A stretch of 64,000 nt of DNA, taken from Vandiemenella viatica (lineage: Eukaryota > Arthropoda > Insecta > Orthoptera > Morabidae). Position numbers and translations under genes: made by a program. Positions within the stretch are counted from its first letter, which is position 1. Each line of letters starts with the position of its first letter. The DNA lies in the NCBI GenBank assembly GCA_031002005.1, contig JARYHS010013631.1:66213832-66277831 (forward strand), read 5' to 3'. The notes under the pieces were generated by a model. That model was not told where the DNA came from and did not search any database. It saw only the letters and a list, made by a program, of their open reading frames with translations. This document shows, piece after piece, positions 1 through 10,413 of the stretch.

Positions 1-840
1 ATGGATTGTGTAAATATCTTGGTGTAACATTTGATAATAAACTAAATTTGGGCAGGATATATTGGGAAGGTGGTAGGAAGAGGTTTCAAAATTCTTTGTT
101 TATGATTGTAGAGTGGGGAAAGAATTGATTGTTGAAGGCCTATAGTTTAAATACATTAGCTGAGCTTTGTGATAACAAACTCAAATGCGCAATGGAAAGG
201 TGATAGAAGGCGTTTTCAAAATCTTGCTTTTATTGGAGGTGGTGAGTAGGTAATTTATTAGAGAAGTGAAGGAACTGGGTTTCAAAACCTTGGCAAGACC
301 ACTGCTCAAATACGGTGGTGTAGTATGGGCCCCACATTTTTTATTTCAAACACAGATGGAGGGGTGCAAAGAAGGGCTGCTAGATTTGTTTGCAGAACAC
401 AATCAATAATTGATATGGTAAAAGAGCTGGAATAAGATTCATTGGAAATAGGAGGAGGGTGAAGAGAGTGCTGGGAGTGTACAAGGCCTATATTGTGATG
501 AGGAGTGGAACGATATTGGTGAAAGAATTAAGAGGTGCATGGAAGTTAAGAGATGACCATGACCAAAAGCTGTCAGTCAATTTCTAGAATACGGGAGTGG
601 TAAATTTTTGTTTTGTGGGTGAGGGAGTCGGGGAATAAATTACGCAAGGAAGTGATGAATAGTTTACCAAAAACCCCGAGACAATTTAAAATTAAGATTC
701 ATAAAGACCGAAAGCAATTTATTGTTGATATTTCACTCAAAGGATTTAAGATAAAAATGAATATTAAAATGGAAAATGGGTGGGTAGGAAATTACATGGG
801 CTACACCGCAGTTAAATTTAATTAAATTAATTTAAATTGA
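1..840 (+). pseudogene. Decayed LINE reverse transcriptase 3' end
   Basis: Conceptual translation shows the C-terminal RT/thumb region of a CR1/jockey-like LINE. A YLGVTFDNKLN-like segment lies near 20-50 and an ARPLLKYGGVVWAPHF-like segment near 295-345, followed by a VQRRAARFVC-like stretch near 365-400. A short open stretch (613-825) encodes the lysine-rich tail that follows the RT in this family. Stops and frameshifts throughout show that it is dead. Its counterpart in the second duplication copy is 57847-58650, and related tails recur at 3895, 7015, 46370 and 62770. Confidence 0.75.
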
Positions 841-1048
841 AGGATGAAACAGAGTGGTTTGTAATATTTTGTCCCATGTTGGATCAGATCATTTGTCAGT
901 AGGGGTAGATATGAAACAATGAATTATAGAGAAAGATTAATATTAGAGTAAACTAATGATTGAAGATGTAGCTTGTCAATTAGAAGAAGTTGAGGATTAA
1001 ATAAATCTGATAGATAAGCTGATGTTATTAGACTAGTACCTACATGAG

Positions 1049-1083
<35 letters not shown>

Positions 1084-2027
1084 CTATAAATTTACACACA
1101 CTTTGAAACAATGCTGGTTACCCACATCCGTCGTTTATTGATTTTGCCCTGGAAGTTCTATGTAAAGAGTTCCTGGAAAGCATATTTGCTTGTCATTAAT
1201 TTTCAATTTGTTTCATATCCTTCTGTTCTCAGCGTTTTATATTCAATTGCATGATATTTATATATAAACCTTATTTCCATTGTGTACAAGTATTTATCTC
1301 CCTTACATACTGCCTGCACCTGTATCTCCGTGAAGAAACATTAAGTACGGTAATTAAAATCTCTTTAACCAAAAACTTATACTACTGTACTGTTTTTCGT
1401 TCCTTTCTGAATAATAAAGATTCCAGGTAAAATCGGTTCCTTCCGGCAATAATTTAATTTCTTTCAGTTTTCGTTACGTGTGCCTAGCTATCATCCATTT
1501 CCATTCAATATTCCATCACCACCGGCTCTTTGATATCTGCTGTGTTGTCCTCGTGCTTGACGTTCCTTATTTGTTCTCCGCCCACTACAATACTTCCAAG
1601 GCCTTTTCCAACTTCTGTCTGCCTACATGAGAGACTGCCACTTTCAGACATACAACGTCCTTGTTTCACTACCTCACGTCAGTAAAACACATAATTTTTA
1701 CCTCTTAATTCCAAAAAGGTGTAAGAAAATGTTAAAAGTAGTTTAGTATTCTATGTTAAAACCTCTTGATTTGGGATACTTTTTGAATGTTGTCCAGTGT
1801 GTCTTTTTGATAGATCTTCACGTAATCTAGATATATTTTTATTAGTTTTGTGCCATTCTAGAAAATCATTTTCACTTTTTCCAAAGATGATAATGTTGCA
1901 TTAAGACAAATCGAATCTGTTAACTATTGGGATTGTCATAGAGAAGTCTGAACTTTTTCCACCTGACTTATTTTTTTTACTTAATTTCATCCAAAATTCA
2001 CTGTGTTGTACGAGACTGTATTAATCA
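841..2027. other. Unassigned AT-rich stretch with a TA microsatellite
   Basis: No coding region or element recognised. A (TA)n tract of about 15 units lies at 1051-1081. The matching tract in the other duplication copy (58874-58892) is clearly shorter. Confidence 0.6.
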
Positions 2028-2157
2028 GGCCAAAGGTAGAATGAAACACAGCCTTCAGGCACTTGAAAGCAAATTTATTGCACTACACAACGCATTGTGT
2101 AGTGCAATAAATTTGCATTCAAGTGACTGAAGGCTGTGTTTAATTCTACCTTTTGGC
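2028..2157. repeat. Imperfect palindrome, about 63-bp arms
   Basis: Left arm 2028-2090 and right arm 2095-2157 are near-perfect inverted copies around a 4-base spacer (cgca). The element is too short to encode protein and could be a fold-back MITE or a hairpin-born inverted duplication. In the other duplication copy (59848-59939) 39 bases of the left arm are missing and the spacer reads tgcg, the reverse complement. Confidence 0.85.
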
Positions 2158-2670
2158 TATTATTGTTTATGTAATTTATTTATTTGCATTTCGGTTTTAT
2201 CTGCCACTGCATTTTAACTTCTTCAAGTATTTTAATTCCTTACCATTAACATAGATTGGTCACAAATCACTATAGTGTTTACCACTTGTCTTCATGTTCA
2301 CGGCCTTGGAATTAAGCTGCAGCTGACACGGTTAGAATCACAAGAGGCTTGGGAGACCGGATGCGAGAAAATCACACGCGGATATTCCAATCAATATTCC
2401 ATGCTTCATCACTAGGATGGCATGGAGCTAGACTAAATGCTTAAGTAATTTTCCGTATACTATCATTATACAAAGCATACTTTCGAACTGTCCAGCAGTA
2501 TAAGTGTAAAATTCTATTTGTAACCGAATTTACATTTATTTCGGTATAATTGCGGGTTTCTAAACAAAATTCCAAAACTGATTATTTACAAGAAATAAAA
2601 GCGAAGAAACAAAATCATATTAGTAACGTTCATGTTAAAACATAATATAAATATAGCAATCTAAAATTTA
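2158..2670. other. Unassigned stretch
   Basis: AT-rich, shared with the second duplication copy. No ORF or element recognised. Confidence 0.5.
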
Positions 2671-2845
2671 CGACGCGGGTTCCGGATTTCCATGGTTTTC
2701 AAGGCTTCCCGAAATCAGGCCCGCAAATGCCGGAATGGATCCTTTTCAAACAGGCCATGGCCAAATTCCTTCTCGTTTCTTTCCCCCAGTTCCTTCAAGC
2801 CTCTAATGACGTCGACGAGGTGTAAAGCCTTAAGGAATAATAAAG
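2671..2845 (+). mobile_element. SINE family 1 fragment, tRNA head missing
   Basis: The body of the window's main tRNA-derived SINE is recognisable: fatty landmarks are 'atttccatggttttc', 'gcaaatgccgg', 'caggccatggccaaattcctt' and the terminal 'gacgtcgacgaggtgtaaagcc' region (2811-2832). The promoter-bearing 5' head is absent. It is present in both duplication copies (see 60454), so it was inserted before the duplication. Confidence 0.8.
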
Positions 2846-3265
2846 TGTAGAGAATAAGTATTTAACTTTTTATATCCTTCATGTTTATTTAAATATTCGT
2901 CTAACTTATCATTTATCAATCAATTGATTTTTCGATTAACACCACTAACACACTAGGGTCTGAACTATCACATATTTGCAAATTCTTTTAGTTTCCCAGA
3001 TTCAAAAAAATCTTAAGCCACATGAATTTCAGAGAAGTGTTTGTAGGTGGTGTTAATTTAGTGGGTGCAGTCAATATTCATCCAATAAACTTGGATATGC
3101 CAAATGTGTGAGATGTTGAAAATACTGGATAAGAAACTTTCGGTCCTTAGACCCATTGTATGTGCTGATATTCACCAGAGAATTTCATCATTCCTCAGCT
3201 TTCAATAAGTATGACACGTTTCGTCGATCTTGTATTTTTCCTATTCAGTTTTCGATTTTTCTTCT
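2846..3265. other. Unassigned stretch
   Basis: No recognisable coding or repeat structure apart from its presence in both duplication copies. Confidence 0.5.
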
Positions 3266-3880
3266 GATTCCAGAAGAGAGATGTGACAATGTCGAATGAT
3301 AATTGGCAAACGAAGAAAAAATAGAGATAGCATTTTTGTATTTGCTTTTGGACCTGGAGTCTCTTCCGGGGCCGGCTTAAGATCAATTTGTCCCAGCTTC
3401 GGCCTTCCCTCACTACTCACATTGTCTGAAGTCAGTTTCACGCTGAAGTGATCCGTTGTTTGAAGGGTCAAGTCCACCGCGTCCGCTCGGAGATCAAAGA
3501 CAATTAAGTTCTTCACCACGACAATGCGCCCCCTCACACATCTCTCGCCGCAGGCATAGTTTTAGCCAAGTTCAACATGGCACATGGCAACACTGCCACA
3601 GCCACCCTACAGTCCCTACCTAGCTCCCAGCGACTTCTTTTTGTTTTTCTGAATCAAGAGAGGCCTAAAGGAAAGCGATTCGATACGATTCCAGTGGTCC
3701 AGGCTGCTTAGACGAGGTCCTTTGACAGCATTCCGCGGGAAGAGTTCCAGGGATCCTGGCAACGGTGGTCTAATGCCCAAGGGTCATATTTCGAAGACTT
3801 TTAGTTCGCTGTACAAAAACGTTTAGTAATTTTTTTTGTTCTGAGAACAGGCTTTAAACTTTGTGAGCGTACCCTGTAGA
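3266..3880 (+). pseudogene. Mariner transposase relic (C-terminal half)
   Basis: Read through stops and shifts, the plus strand shows the catalytic C-terminal half of a mariner transposase. HHDNAPPHTS (3514-3543) carries the second catalytic Asp. SPYLAPSDFFLF (about 3609-3645) carries the third, with the usual SPD changed to SPY. GKRFDTIPVVQAA follows, and YFEDF ends the protein near 3802. A terminal segment up to about 3880 resembles a 3' inverted repeat. A stop codon immediately precedes the HHDN motif. No N-terminal helix-turn-helix was found. The parallel copy is at 61055-61665. Confidence 0.8.
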
Positions 3881-3894
3881 TTACAACCAATAAC

Positions 3895-4106
3895 ATAAAA
3901 GAGGATGGTTGGAAGTCACTGGAAAATAGGAGTCGGCTAAAGAAAATAAAGGGTAGGTATAGGGAAAAGGTTGGCGATGAGACCTGGGTGGCTATTGGGC
4001 AAACAACTAACAGTACTATATTGAAATGAAGAAATTACCATTACCATCTATTAGAACTGTTTACATGCTTAAGAAAGTGGGAAAGTTTTCATTTATATGT
4101 TAGGGA
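3895..4106 (+). pseudogene. LINE RT tail relic
   Basis: The residues WKSLENRSRLKKIKGRY followed by VGDETWVAIG match the segment downstream of the VQRRAARFV motif in the other LINE tails of the window. It is short, and no poly-A tail can be assigned. It is present in both duplication copies. Confidence 0.6.
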
Positions 4107-4446
4107 GTGTGTGACTGGAATATAAGTTACGGAGCAATGGAAAGAAATTAATAAAGCGGATAGCAAATAAATTTGTATGTGTGTGTACGGGAATTTCCAC
4201 ATAACAATAAAAAAATATAGTGCTGATGTAAAGAATACTTTCTCTCCATTTATTGCTGCAGTCTGCATTGATTTGTACACGGTCATGGCATGAAGACGAA
4301 AAAAACTGATACTTAAAAATGAAATTTACTGAAAACAATGGCCACTTTAATTGAATATTTTTCCTTTCATTAACTTTAGATCATGTGATAGCCTGTTCAA
4401 TATGACATTTATTTTCAAAAGTACTAAACCCGACCTTCACCTCTGG
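4107..4446. other. Unassigned stretch
   Basis: Overlapping minus-strand ORFs of 65-81 codons occur here, but they have low-complexity, aromatic-rich composition and no motif. Nothing else recognised. Confidence 0.5.
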
Positions 4447-4946
4447 ATTTTTGTATTTTCGTCATTCAGTTAGTACAGTTAGAACGCTTCCGTGGCTCTG
4501 ATTCCACGTTAATCTGTAGGTTCCCTGTACTTGGTAGGACTACCGAGTTAGGTTAAGGCGGCTATGACAGGGACGGAATGCGTAGCCAACTGAAACTCTG
4601 TCACGACGAGCACATTGAATTATTACTGGAGATTTTTACGTTGGTTTTTCGATAAATAGTTTAAAAATACATTCTTGTTTACAGTAACAGAGGATTAATT
4701 AACCTTGTTACCTAGGTAGAGCTGGCGCCTGGGCAGTAGTGACTCGGAAATTAGCGAGCGAGGCGTGTTCAGGTTATATCCGGCCCTAACTCCCGTCCTT
4801 CATAGGCGAGAAAATTAGCAGAGTCCAGCGACGCAATACCACGTCCCGATTCATTAGTCTCGCAGCAAACCAGGCTGACAACCACACTCATCATAATTGT
4901 TTCAGAGATATGAGATTTTTGTATTTTCGTTATTCAGTTAGTACAG
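4447..4946. repeat. Segment flanked by about 30-bp direct repeats, holding a SINE family 2 fragment
   Basis: 4447-4478 and 4916-4946 are direct repeats (shared core 'gtattttcgt-attcagttag', one base differing inside). The first bases between them, 4479-4570, match the 3' half of SINE family 2, with 'gcttccgtgg', 'attccacgtt' and 'accgagttaggtta' as landmarks. The flanking copies could be an unusually long target-site duplication or a local duplication. In the second copy of the large duplication the left repeat has lost 9 bases. Confidence 0.6.
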
Positions 4947-4969
4947 GATAATAAGCACCAAACAGTTAA

Positions 4970-5101
4970 AATTTTACATTTAATTTAATTTAAATGCGAT
5001 GGAGTGCTTGCAGCGGTGGCAATTTCCCTACACACCCACTTTACCCCTTTCATTTTCTCACCTACTATCCCTATACTAATTTCAATTCTAAATTCTTTTA
5101 A

Positions 5102-5148
<47 letters not shown>

Positions 5149-5325
5149 AAATTATCCATCATTTCTCTTGGTAATTTAGTCCAATCCTGACCTCTTTACC
5201 CACGAAAGAAAATCTACCCATACCCTTACTCCTGAAATCAAGTTCCAATTTGTGGTCATCTTTTCCCTTCATGAGTCTCTCCTAATTCTTCCTCCAATAT
5301 CTTTCCACGCCGCATCACCAATATA
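4970..5325 (-). pseudogene. LINE 3' end relic, inverted, with T41 tract
   Basis: On the minus strand this is the post-RT tail of the same LINE family as 62770-63490, whose tail contains the segment VGKLPPEEAL. The tail is interrupted by an uninterrupted run of 41 T at 5104-5144 that is absent from the other duplication copy. The upstream RT part would lie in the assembly gap. Confidence 0.65.
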
Positions 5326-6325
5326 NNNNNNNNNNNNNNNNNNNNNNNNNNNNNNNNNNNNNNNNNNNNNNNNNNNNNNNNNNNNNNNNNNNNNNNNNNN
5401 NNNNNNNNNNNNNNNNNNNNNNNNNNNNNNNNNNNNNNNNNNNNNNNNNNNNNNNNNNNNNNNNNNNNNNNNNNNNNNNNNNNNNNNNNNNNNNNNNNNN
5501 NNNNNNNNNNNNNNNNNNNNNNNNNNNNNNNNNNNNNNNNNNNNNNNNNNNNNNNNNNNNNNNNNNNNNNNNNNNNNNNNNNNNNNNNNNNNNNNNNNNN
5601 NNNNNNNNNNNNNNNNNNNNNNNNNNNNNNNNNNNNNNNNNNNNNNNNNNNNNNNNNNNNNNNNNNNNNNNNNNNNNNNNNNNNNNNNNNNNNNNNNNNN
5701 NNNNNNNNNNNNNNNNNNNNNNNNNNNNNNNNNNNNNNNNNNNNNNNNNNNNNNNNNNNNNNNNNNNNNNNNNNNNNNNNNNNNNNNNNNNNNNNNNNNN
5801 NNNNNNNNNNNNNNNNNNNNNNNNNNNNNNNNNNNNNNNNNNNNNNNNNNNNNNNNNNNNNNNNNNNNNNNNNNNNNNNNNNNNNNNNNNNNNNNNNNNN
5901 NNNNNNNNNNNNNNNNNNNNNNNNNNNNNNNNNNNNNNNNNNNNNNNNNNNNNNNNNNNNNNNNNNNNNNNNNNNNNNNNNNNNNNNNNNNNNNNNNNNN
6001 NNNNNNNNNNNNNNNNNNNNNNNNNNNNNNNNNNNNNNNNNNNNNNNNNNNNNNNNNNNNNNNNNNNNNNNNNNNNNNNNNNNNNNNNNNNNNNNNNNNN
6101 NNNNNNNNNNNNNNNNNNNNNNNNNNNNNNNNNNNNNNNNNNNNNNNNNNNNNNNNNNNNNNNNNNNNNNNNNNNNNNNNNNNNNNNNNNNNNNNNNNNN
6201 NNNNNNNNNNNNNNNNNNNNNNNNNNNNNNNNNNNNNNNNNNNNNNNNNNNNNNNNNNNNNNNNNNNNNNNNNNNNNNNNNNNNNNNNNNNNNNNNNNNN
6301 NNNNNNNNNNNNNNNNNNNNNNNNN
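5326..6325. other. Assembly gap (1000 N)
   Basis: Exactly 1000 N, the same length as the second gap, so this is a placeholder rather than a measured size. The left side sits in a LINE relic and the right side in a 276-bp dispersed repeat. Confidence 0.99.
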
Positions 6326-6326
6326 T

Positions 6327-6602
6327 AATAAAGACTAAATAACAGTTATATATGTTTAATTTGAAATATGCTGTCGTCATGCCGTCAATGTGGCAACACT
6401 GCACCCGCCATCTTGGCCGGCCGGCCCGCCATTCAAAAAGCCCGCCGGAGGGGAGGGGAGGGAGGTCCCCCCCACCACTTAGTGACGTCACGGGTTTTCC
6501 CGGTTTCTGGCCAGGAAAGACAGTCTCCTCCTACTTTTCTACACACGCCCATGTTGTAGCTGGCAATCGTGTATGATAAAGAGGGACTCACATGACAGAA
6601 CT
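6327..6602. repeat. 276-bp dispersed repeat with YY1- and CRE-like motifs, copy 1
   Basis: Base-for-base identical by eye to 49794-50069. It is GC-rich in a GC-poor window. It contains CCGCCATCTTGG (6405-6416), which matches the YY1 core, and a palindromic tgacgtca (6483-6490), which matches a CRE. Such motifs suit a promoter or an element's 5' region, but no terminal repeat or coding part is visible. The left boundary is hidden by the gap. Confidence 0.85.
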
Positions 6603-7014
6603 GAAATTGAAATTGATATTTCAGGAAATACAAAGTAAAACCGGATAACATCAGACAGAAGATGACACGAGCCCTCGTCACACCAAAAATGCAAAAAATG
6701 TAATAAAATAGCGTTCGAAAATGAGAATAATTTCTCGAAACGCGTCACGCATATCAATAAAATAAATTAAATAATAATTTATTAAAGTAACTGTGTCGCA
6801 GAAAATTATTTGCATACCTTATTATATTAAAACAGTTACAGACTTTCACAAAGTCCATATATCATGGATAAAGTAAAAATTTCAAAGCATGTTCACATTA
6901 CTTGATCAGCGCGGATCTTATAAACCAGTTTTGACAATACGGATTGTTTTTTATTCGAAGTGGGCTTCTGATTACGTCATTCAGTTCATTTAATGAATTT
7001 TTATTTTTCTGGAC
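6603..7014. other. Unassigned stretch
   Basis: AT-rich sequence with no element recognised. Confidence 0.5.
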
Positions 7015-7240
7015 ACTGATGTGGTGAAGGAGCTGGGTTGGAATTCGCTGGGAGATAGGAAGACGGCGAAGAGAACGCTGGGAGTGTACAAGGCGTAAGT
7101 TGGTGATGAGGTTTGGAAGGATATTTGTAGAATTATTGGGAGTAGTACATGGAAGAGAAGAGATGATGATAACCTCAAACCAGCACTCTATATCGGGCAT
7201 AAAGGAGTGGAAAATTTTTGTTTTGTAGGTAAGTCAGCGG
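7015..7240 (+). pseudogene. LINE RT tail relic
   Basis: The residues VKELGWNSLGDRKTAKRTLG and VYKA, then DEVWKDICRIIG, are typical of the segment downstream of the RT in CR1/jockey-like LINEs. The same module occurs at 1-600 and 63060-63180. A stop follows the VYKA segment, so this is a short dead fragment. Confidence 0.7.
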
Positions 7241-7800
7241 GAATTTCAATAAATAGCAATGGGAAGTGCTGATAAGTACAGGTCATTGTCAGTTTATGAC
7301 ATAATACTTCTCTTTTTAAAAAATTGCTAATGTAGGCTTTCATAAATAGACCTAGACTATATAGTTTTAATAGTGTTGCTGTGATCCGTACCTCAGCCTT
7401 TAGTGCAACTAGATGACCATTGCTCAGACGCCAATTAAGTTACTGAAGTTGTGCGTTTCTGTCGGTTCCCCAGACCCACCTTACCTGCTGTCAACTGCTG
7501 ACGGGAGAAACAAGGCCACGCGGATTTGATTCTGCTTTTGTTAGGCCTTTTAAGCTTTTTTACAGAAAGGAGATTAAGGCCAGGATACGATAGCTGACAA
7601 GAAAGTTGATCATTTATTAAAGAACCACTCTTACATTCAACTGGATTGATTACAGAAAACTATAGGAAACCGAAATCTGGAATGCTGGACCGCGAATGAA
7701 AACCGGATTTCTCCCTAACGTTACTACTCCCCCATCATCCGAAATTCTCTATCCCGTTCTAGGGCCTCGAATACCTGATTTTATCATTGTGTAATTTAAG
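7241..7800. other. Unassigned stretch
   Basis: No ORF, repeat or element recognised. Confidence 0.5.
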
Positions 7801-8060
7801 GACGAACAACATGGTCGCTCAGTGGTTAAGACGTCCTACTGGAGATGGGAGAGTCTCCGGTTCAAAACCTTGTAATCCCCGTCTGGGCATCCAGATTTGG
7901 ATTTTCCATGGTTTCTCCAATCACTCCAGCAAATGCCGGGATGCTTTCTTCAAAAGGCCATGGCCGAATTCCTTCCCGTACCTTGACCCCAGTCCCATTC
8001 CGCCTCTAATGACCTCTACGTCGACGGGGCGTAAAGTCATAAGTAAAAAAAAATCAAACC
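7801..8060 (+). mobile_element. SINE family 1, full-length, plus strand
   Basis: A tRNA-like head starts near 7808: 'tggtcgctcagtggtt' fits an A-box region and 'ggttcaaaacc' (7859-7869) fits a B box. The family body follows ('ctgggcatccagatttgg', 'tttccatggttt', 'aggccatggccgaattcc'). It ends in 'gacgtc'-like bases and a short A-rich tail at 8045-8055. Pol III-type transcription is expected for this class but not shown here. Confidence 0.85.
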
Positions 8061-8104
8061 CTTGTATCGCTGGCGATACCTCTGGTAAGCTTGTTGCGTA
8101 GTGT

Positions 8105-8195
8105 GAAGTACGTCTGAAAGCTTCCGTGGTTCGGATGCCACGTTCACCCTTTCCTCGGTAAGATTACCGGGTTAGGTTAGGTATGGTGGAAAATG
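8105..8195 (+). mobile_element. SINE family 2 fragment
   Basis: Landmarks 'cttccgtggttcggatgcc', 'acgttcaccc' and 'attaccgggttaggtta' match the 3' half of the repeat at 20030-20272 (minus strand) and at 4479. It directly follows a family 1 SINE. Confidence 0.65.
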
Positions 8196-8554
8196 AACTG
8201 GCCGCTCACCTCCAATATCAGCCAACTTTCAGGCTGAATATGAAGCGTAGCTTAGGTTAAGGTCAACACGTTCTCTTTAATTTGTACAGGTAGATTTAAT
8301 AAATGTTAAAATATAGGATTTATTTAAATTAGATATTACATTCACATGTTCATAGTAACCCGAATCGTGGTCGAGGTAGCTGCACATCTTGATGGGTTGA
8401 CACAAGGTTAGCTGTTTGATCCCCTTTGATGGAAGAAATTTTAGCCATACGCGACCTGGCCAGCATATTAAGAAAGATGATACACGATTCCTAATCACCA
8501 GATTGTGTACCAAAGCTGTAGGTTAAATACCAGGCATCTCCGCAGTGTACATGG
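8196..8554. other. Unassigned stretch
   Basis: No element recognised. It may contain decayed upstream LINE sequence belonging to the RNase H fragment that follows. Confidence 0.45.
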
Positions 8555-8863
8555 TGTCAAGGCCTGCCACAGTGCGTACAGTAAGCAAAGGAGAACCACG
8601 TGCTTCCAAAATCTTAGTGCTGGCCTGGATGAAAGGCCACCATGCTGCCAGGTTAACGAACTAACCGACCAATTGGCTAAGGAAGCAGCTGAAATGGAGT
8701 CAGCTTTCCATTAAAAAAAAAAAATACCTATAATGCTTTTGATTGTGACACAAACGGACCAAACTACAAAAACGATAGTTGAAGAATGGAAACATACATT
8801 AACCAAAAGAGATAAATTCTAAACGAAATTACATCATGAAGTCATTAAATGGTCATAGTTTAA

Positions 8864-10287
8864 GGGGACCACCCCCTGCCTATCTAACGCCTTGTTAATT
8901 TAAGCAAGTATTTGACCCAAACTATTTGATGCAGGACCTTAATATTTTTACCGAATGTTACATGATGCTATTAAAGTCAACTGTATTAATTTCTCCTTTC
9001 TACGTTTTATATTTTTAATAAATACATTTTTAAATTTATGAATAAAAATATTAAGTTTTTTCTGCAGAAAATGTTTTTTTGTGAACATTCTAATAGGGGG
9101 ATATTAATGTTCGTAGTACCAGAGATGGATTTTCATGTTATGCAGAGTTTCTGAAAATTTCATTCAATTATCTTTGATAGTTTCTGAGATAATGGGGTAT
9201 AAGTACTGGAAATTTTAGTTTGCGGGAAATTGACTTTAAAGAAAATCTTTTAATATTTATTGCTTAAAGTTAATTAGAACTGTCCTGATGCATATGATGG
9301 TCCTTCTTTGGCCTCTAGCCGGTCTTTCAGCATCTTTTTCACCTTCCTGGATGTCTCTCTTGCTTTTTTGGCCATATTAGATGCAGACCTGTCTGCGTCG
9401 GCTATCCCCACCTTATCACAATGTTGCAGCTCAGAAATCATTAATTCCCAGCTTTTTCAGAACCCAGCACTTCCCAATATTACCACAATTGAATGTAATA
9501 ACAGCATTATGAACCCCTATTTCATTGTATGCATGCCTACAAATACAGTTTTAGGAAGGCGGTTCCAAATTATGCAGTTGAAACATTAATTTGGGTTCTG
9601 TGTCTGTCCATGCAGGTCAGGATGAGCTAAGTCTCTAAAAATAGGTTTAATTGCTCTAATAACAGCAGCAGAAAGAGAATGCTGGTGAGAATGAGACTCT
9701 CCAGTTGTCTGAGCCCTATTGTATTTGCACCAAGAATTTTCTCCCAATGGACACAATCCATGACATGGCTTATCATCATTCTTATGGAAGAATATGGCTC
9801 AAACATCCCTCTTCATTGCCTCCAGATTTTCTTTATTTCTTCTAATTGACTGACCATAGTATACCTGCAAGTTTCCTATTTCAGTTTTAACTAACCGACC
9901 CTGTCCGGTCATCAATTTTCCATCTTACAATTTTTTACCTCTCACGTATTCTCAGCCTTGTTTCCAAACATTTTTGAACATGGCCCACACATTTTATTTT
10001 GTTAATAATGGCATCTCGATATAGTTTAGAGTTCACCACATTGTTGTATGCCTTACTGTCACCATCTCCCAAATATTTGGTGTACCGTACGCCTCTTGTT
10101 TCTATGGACCGATGAAAAGTGGACGTGTCACCGAAACGCACGTGGTAGGAAAATGCTATTTAAATGACCGAAAAAAATTTTCAGCGAAATCCTTTTCAGT
10201 GTACTTAATGAATACCTTAAACTATCGAAATATGATGAAAACCGAAAATCGATTTTTTTTTTCGACCTGAACCACGGGGTGGTCCCT
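8864..10287 (-). mobile_element. Kolobok-like DNA transposon, internally deleted
   Basis: Inverted termini GGGGACCACCCC (8864-8875) and GGGGTGGTCCCT (10276-10287) are bounded on both sides by TTAA (8860-8863, 10288-10291). TTAA target duplication is a property of Kolobok and piggyBac superfamilies. The enclosed minus-strand coding remains fit the first better. At 1.4 kb it is too short to be autonomous. It interrupts a LINE whose reading resumes after 10292. Confidence 0.72.
9255..10141 (-). pseudogene. DDE transposase relic, Kolobok/Mutator-like
   Basis: Minus-strand motifs in order: RYTKYLGDGDSKAYNNV (10030-10085), IKCVGHVQK (about 9970-10000), HGLCPLGENSWCKYN (about 9730-9778), IKPIFRDLA, then RLPKTVFVGMHT. 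This order is that of the multicopy arthropod transposases usually labelled Mutator-like or Kolobok. The D-x-D context suggests the first catalytic region. Several stops and at least one frameshift inactivate it. The N-terminal DNA-binding part is missing, because the element's right end lies only about 150 bp upstream. Confidence 0.72.
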
Positions 10288-10413
10288 TTAAGGAAGTTCG
10301 ATGTCGAAGGAAACTGTGTGGCTATCTCCCGTCTGAAGTTTGGAAACGCCTGTTTCAAGAAACATCTCAGCAGAAGTGGCTTGGCAGACACACAGCACTG
10401 CGAGTGCAAAAAC

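Larger units (their letters stand above)
1..5325. repeat. Segmental duplication, copy A
   Basis: This stretch aligns collinearly and in the same orientation with 57847-63074. Substitutions are scattered (about five in the first 200 bases compared by eye) and there are several small indels. Copy A reaches the left window edge, so its true start is unknown, and on the right it runs into an assembly gap. Shared contents, in order: LINE 3' relic, TA microsatellite, palindrome, SINE fragment, mariner relic, second LINE tail, a segment between two direct repeats, and an inverted LINE end. It may be a real segmental duplication, a composite repeat, or two haplotypes joined in one scaffold. Confidence 0.93.

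Noticed and set aside
5252..6491. Long ORFs of 358 and 411 codons across the first gap
   Set aside because: They are almost entirely N and have no sequence content.
6352..6576. A 74-codon ORF conserved at 6352 and 49819
   Set aside because: The DNA blocks are identical, so protein identity is no evidence of selection, and overlapping frames are equally conserved.
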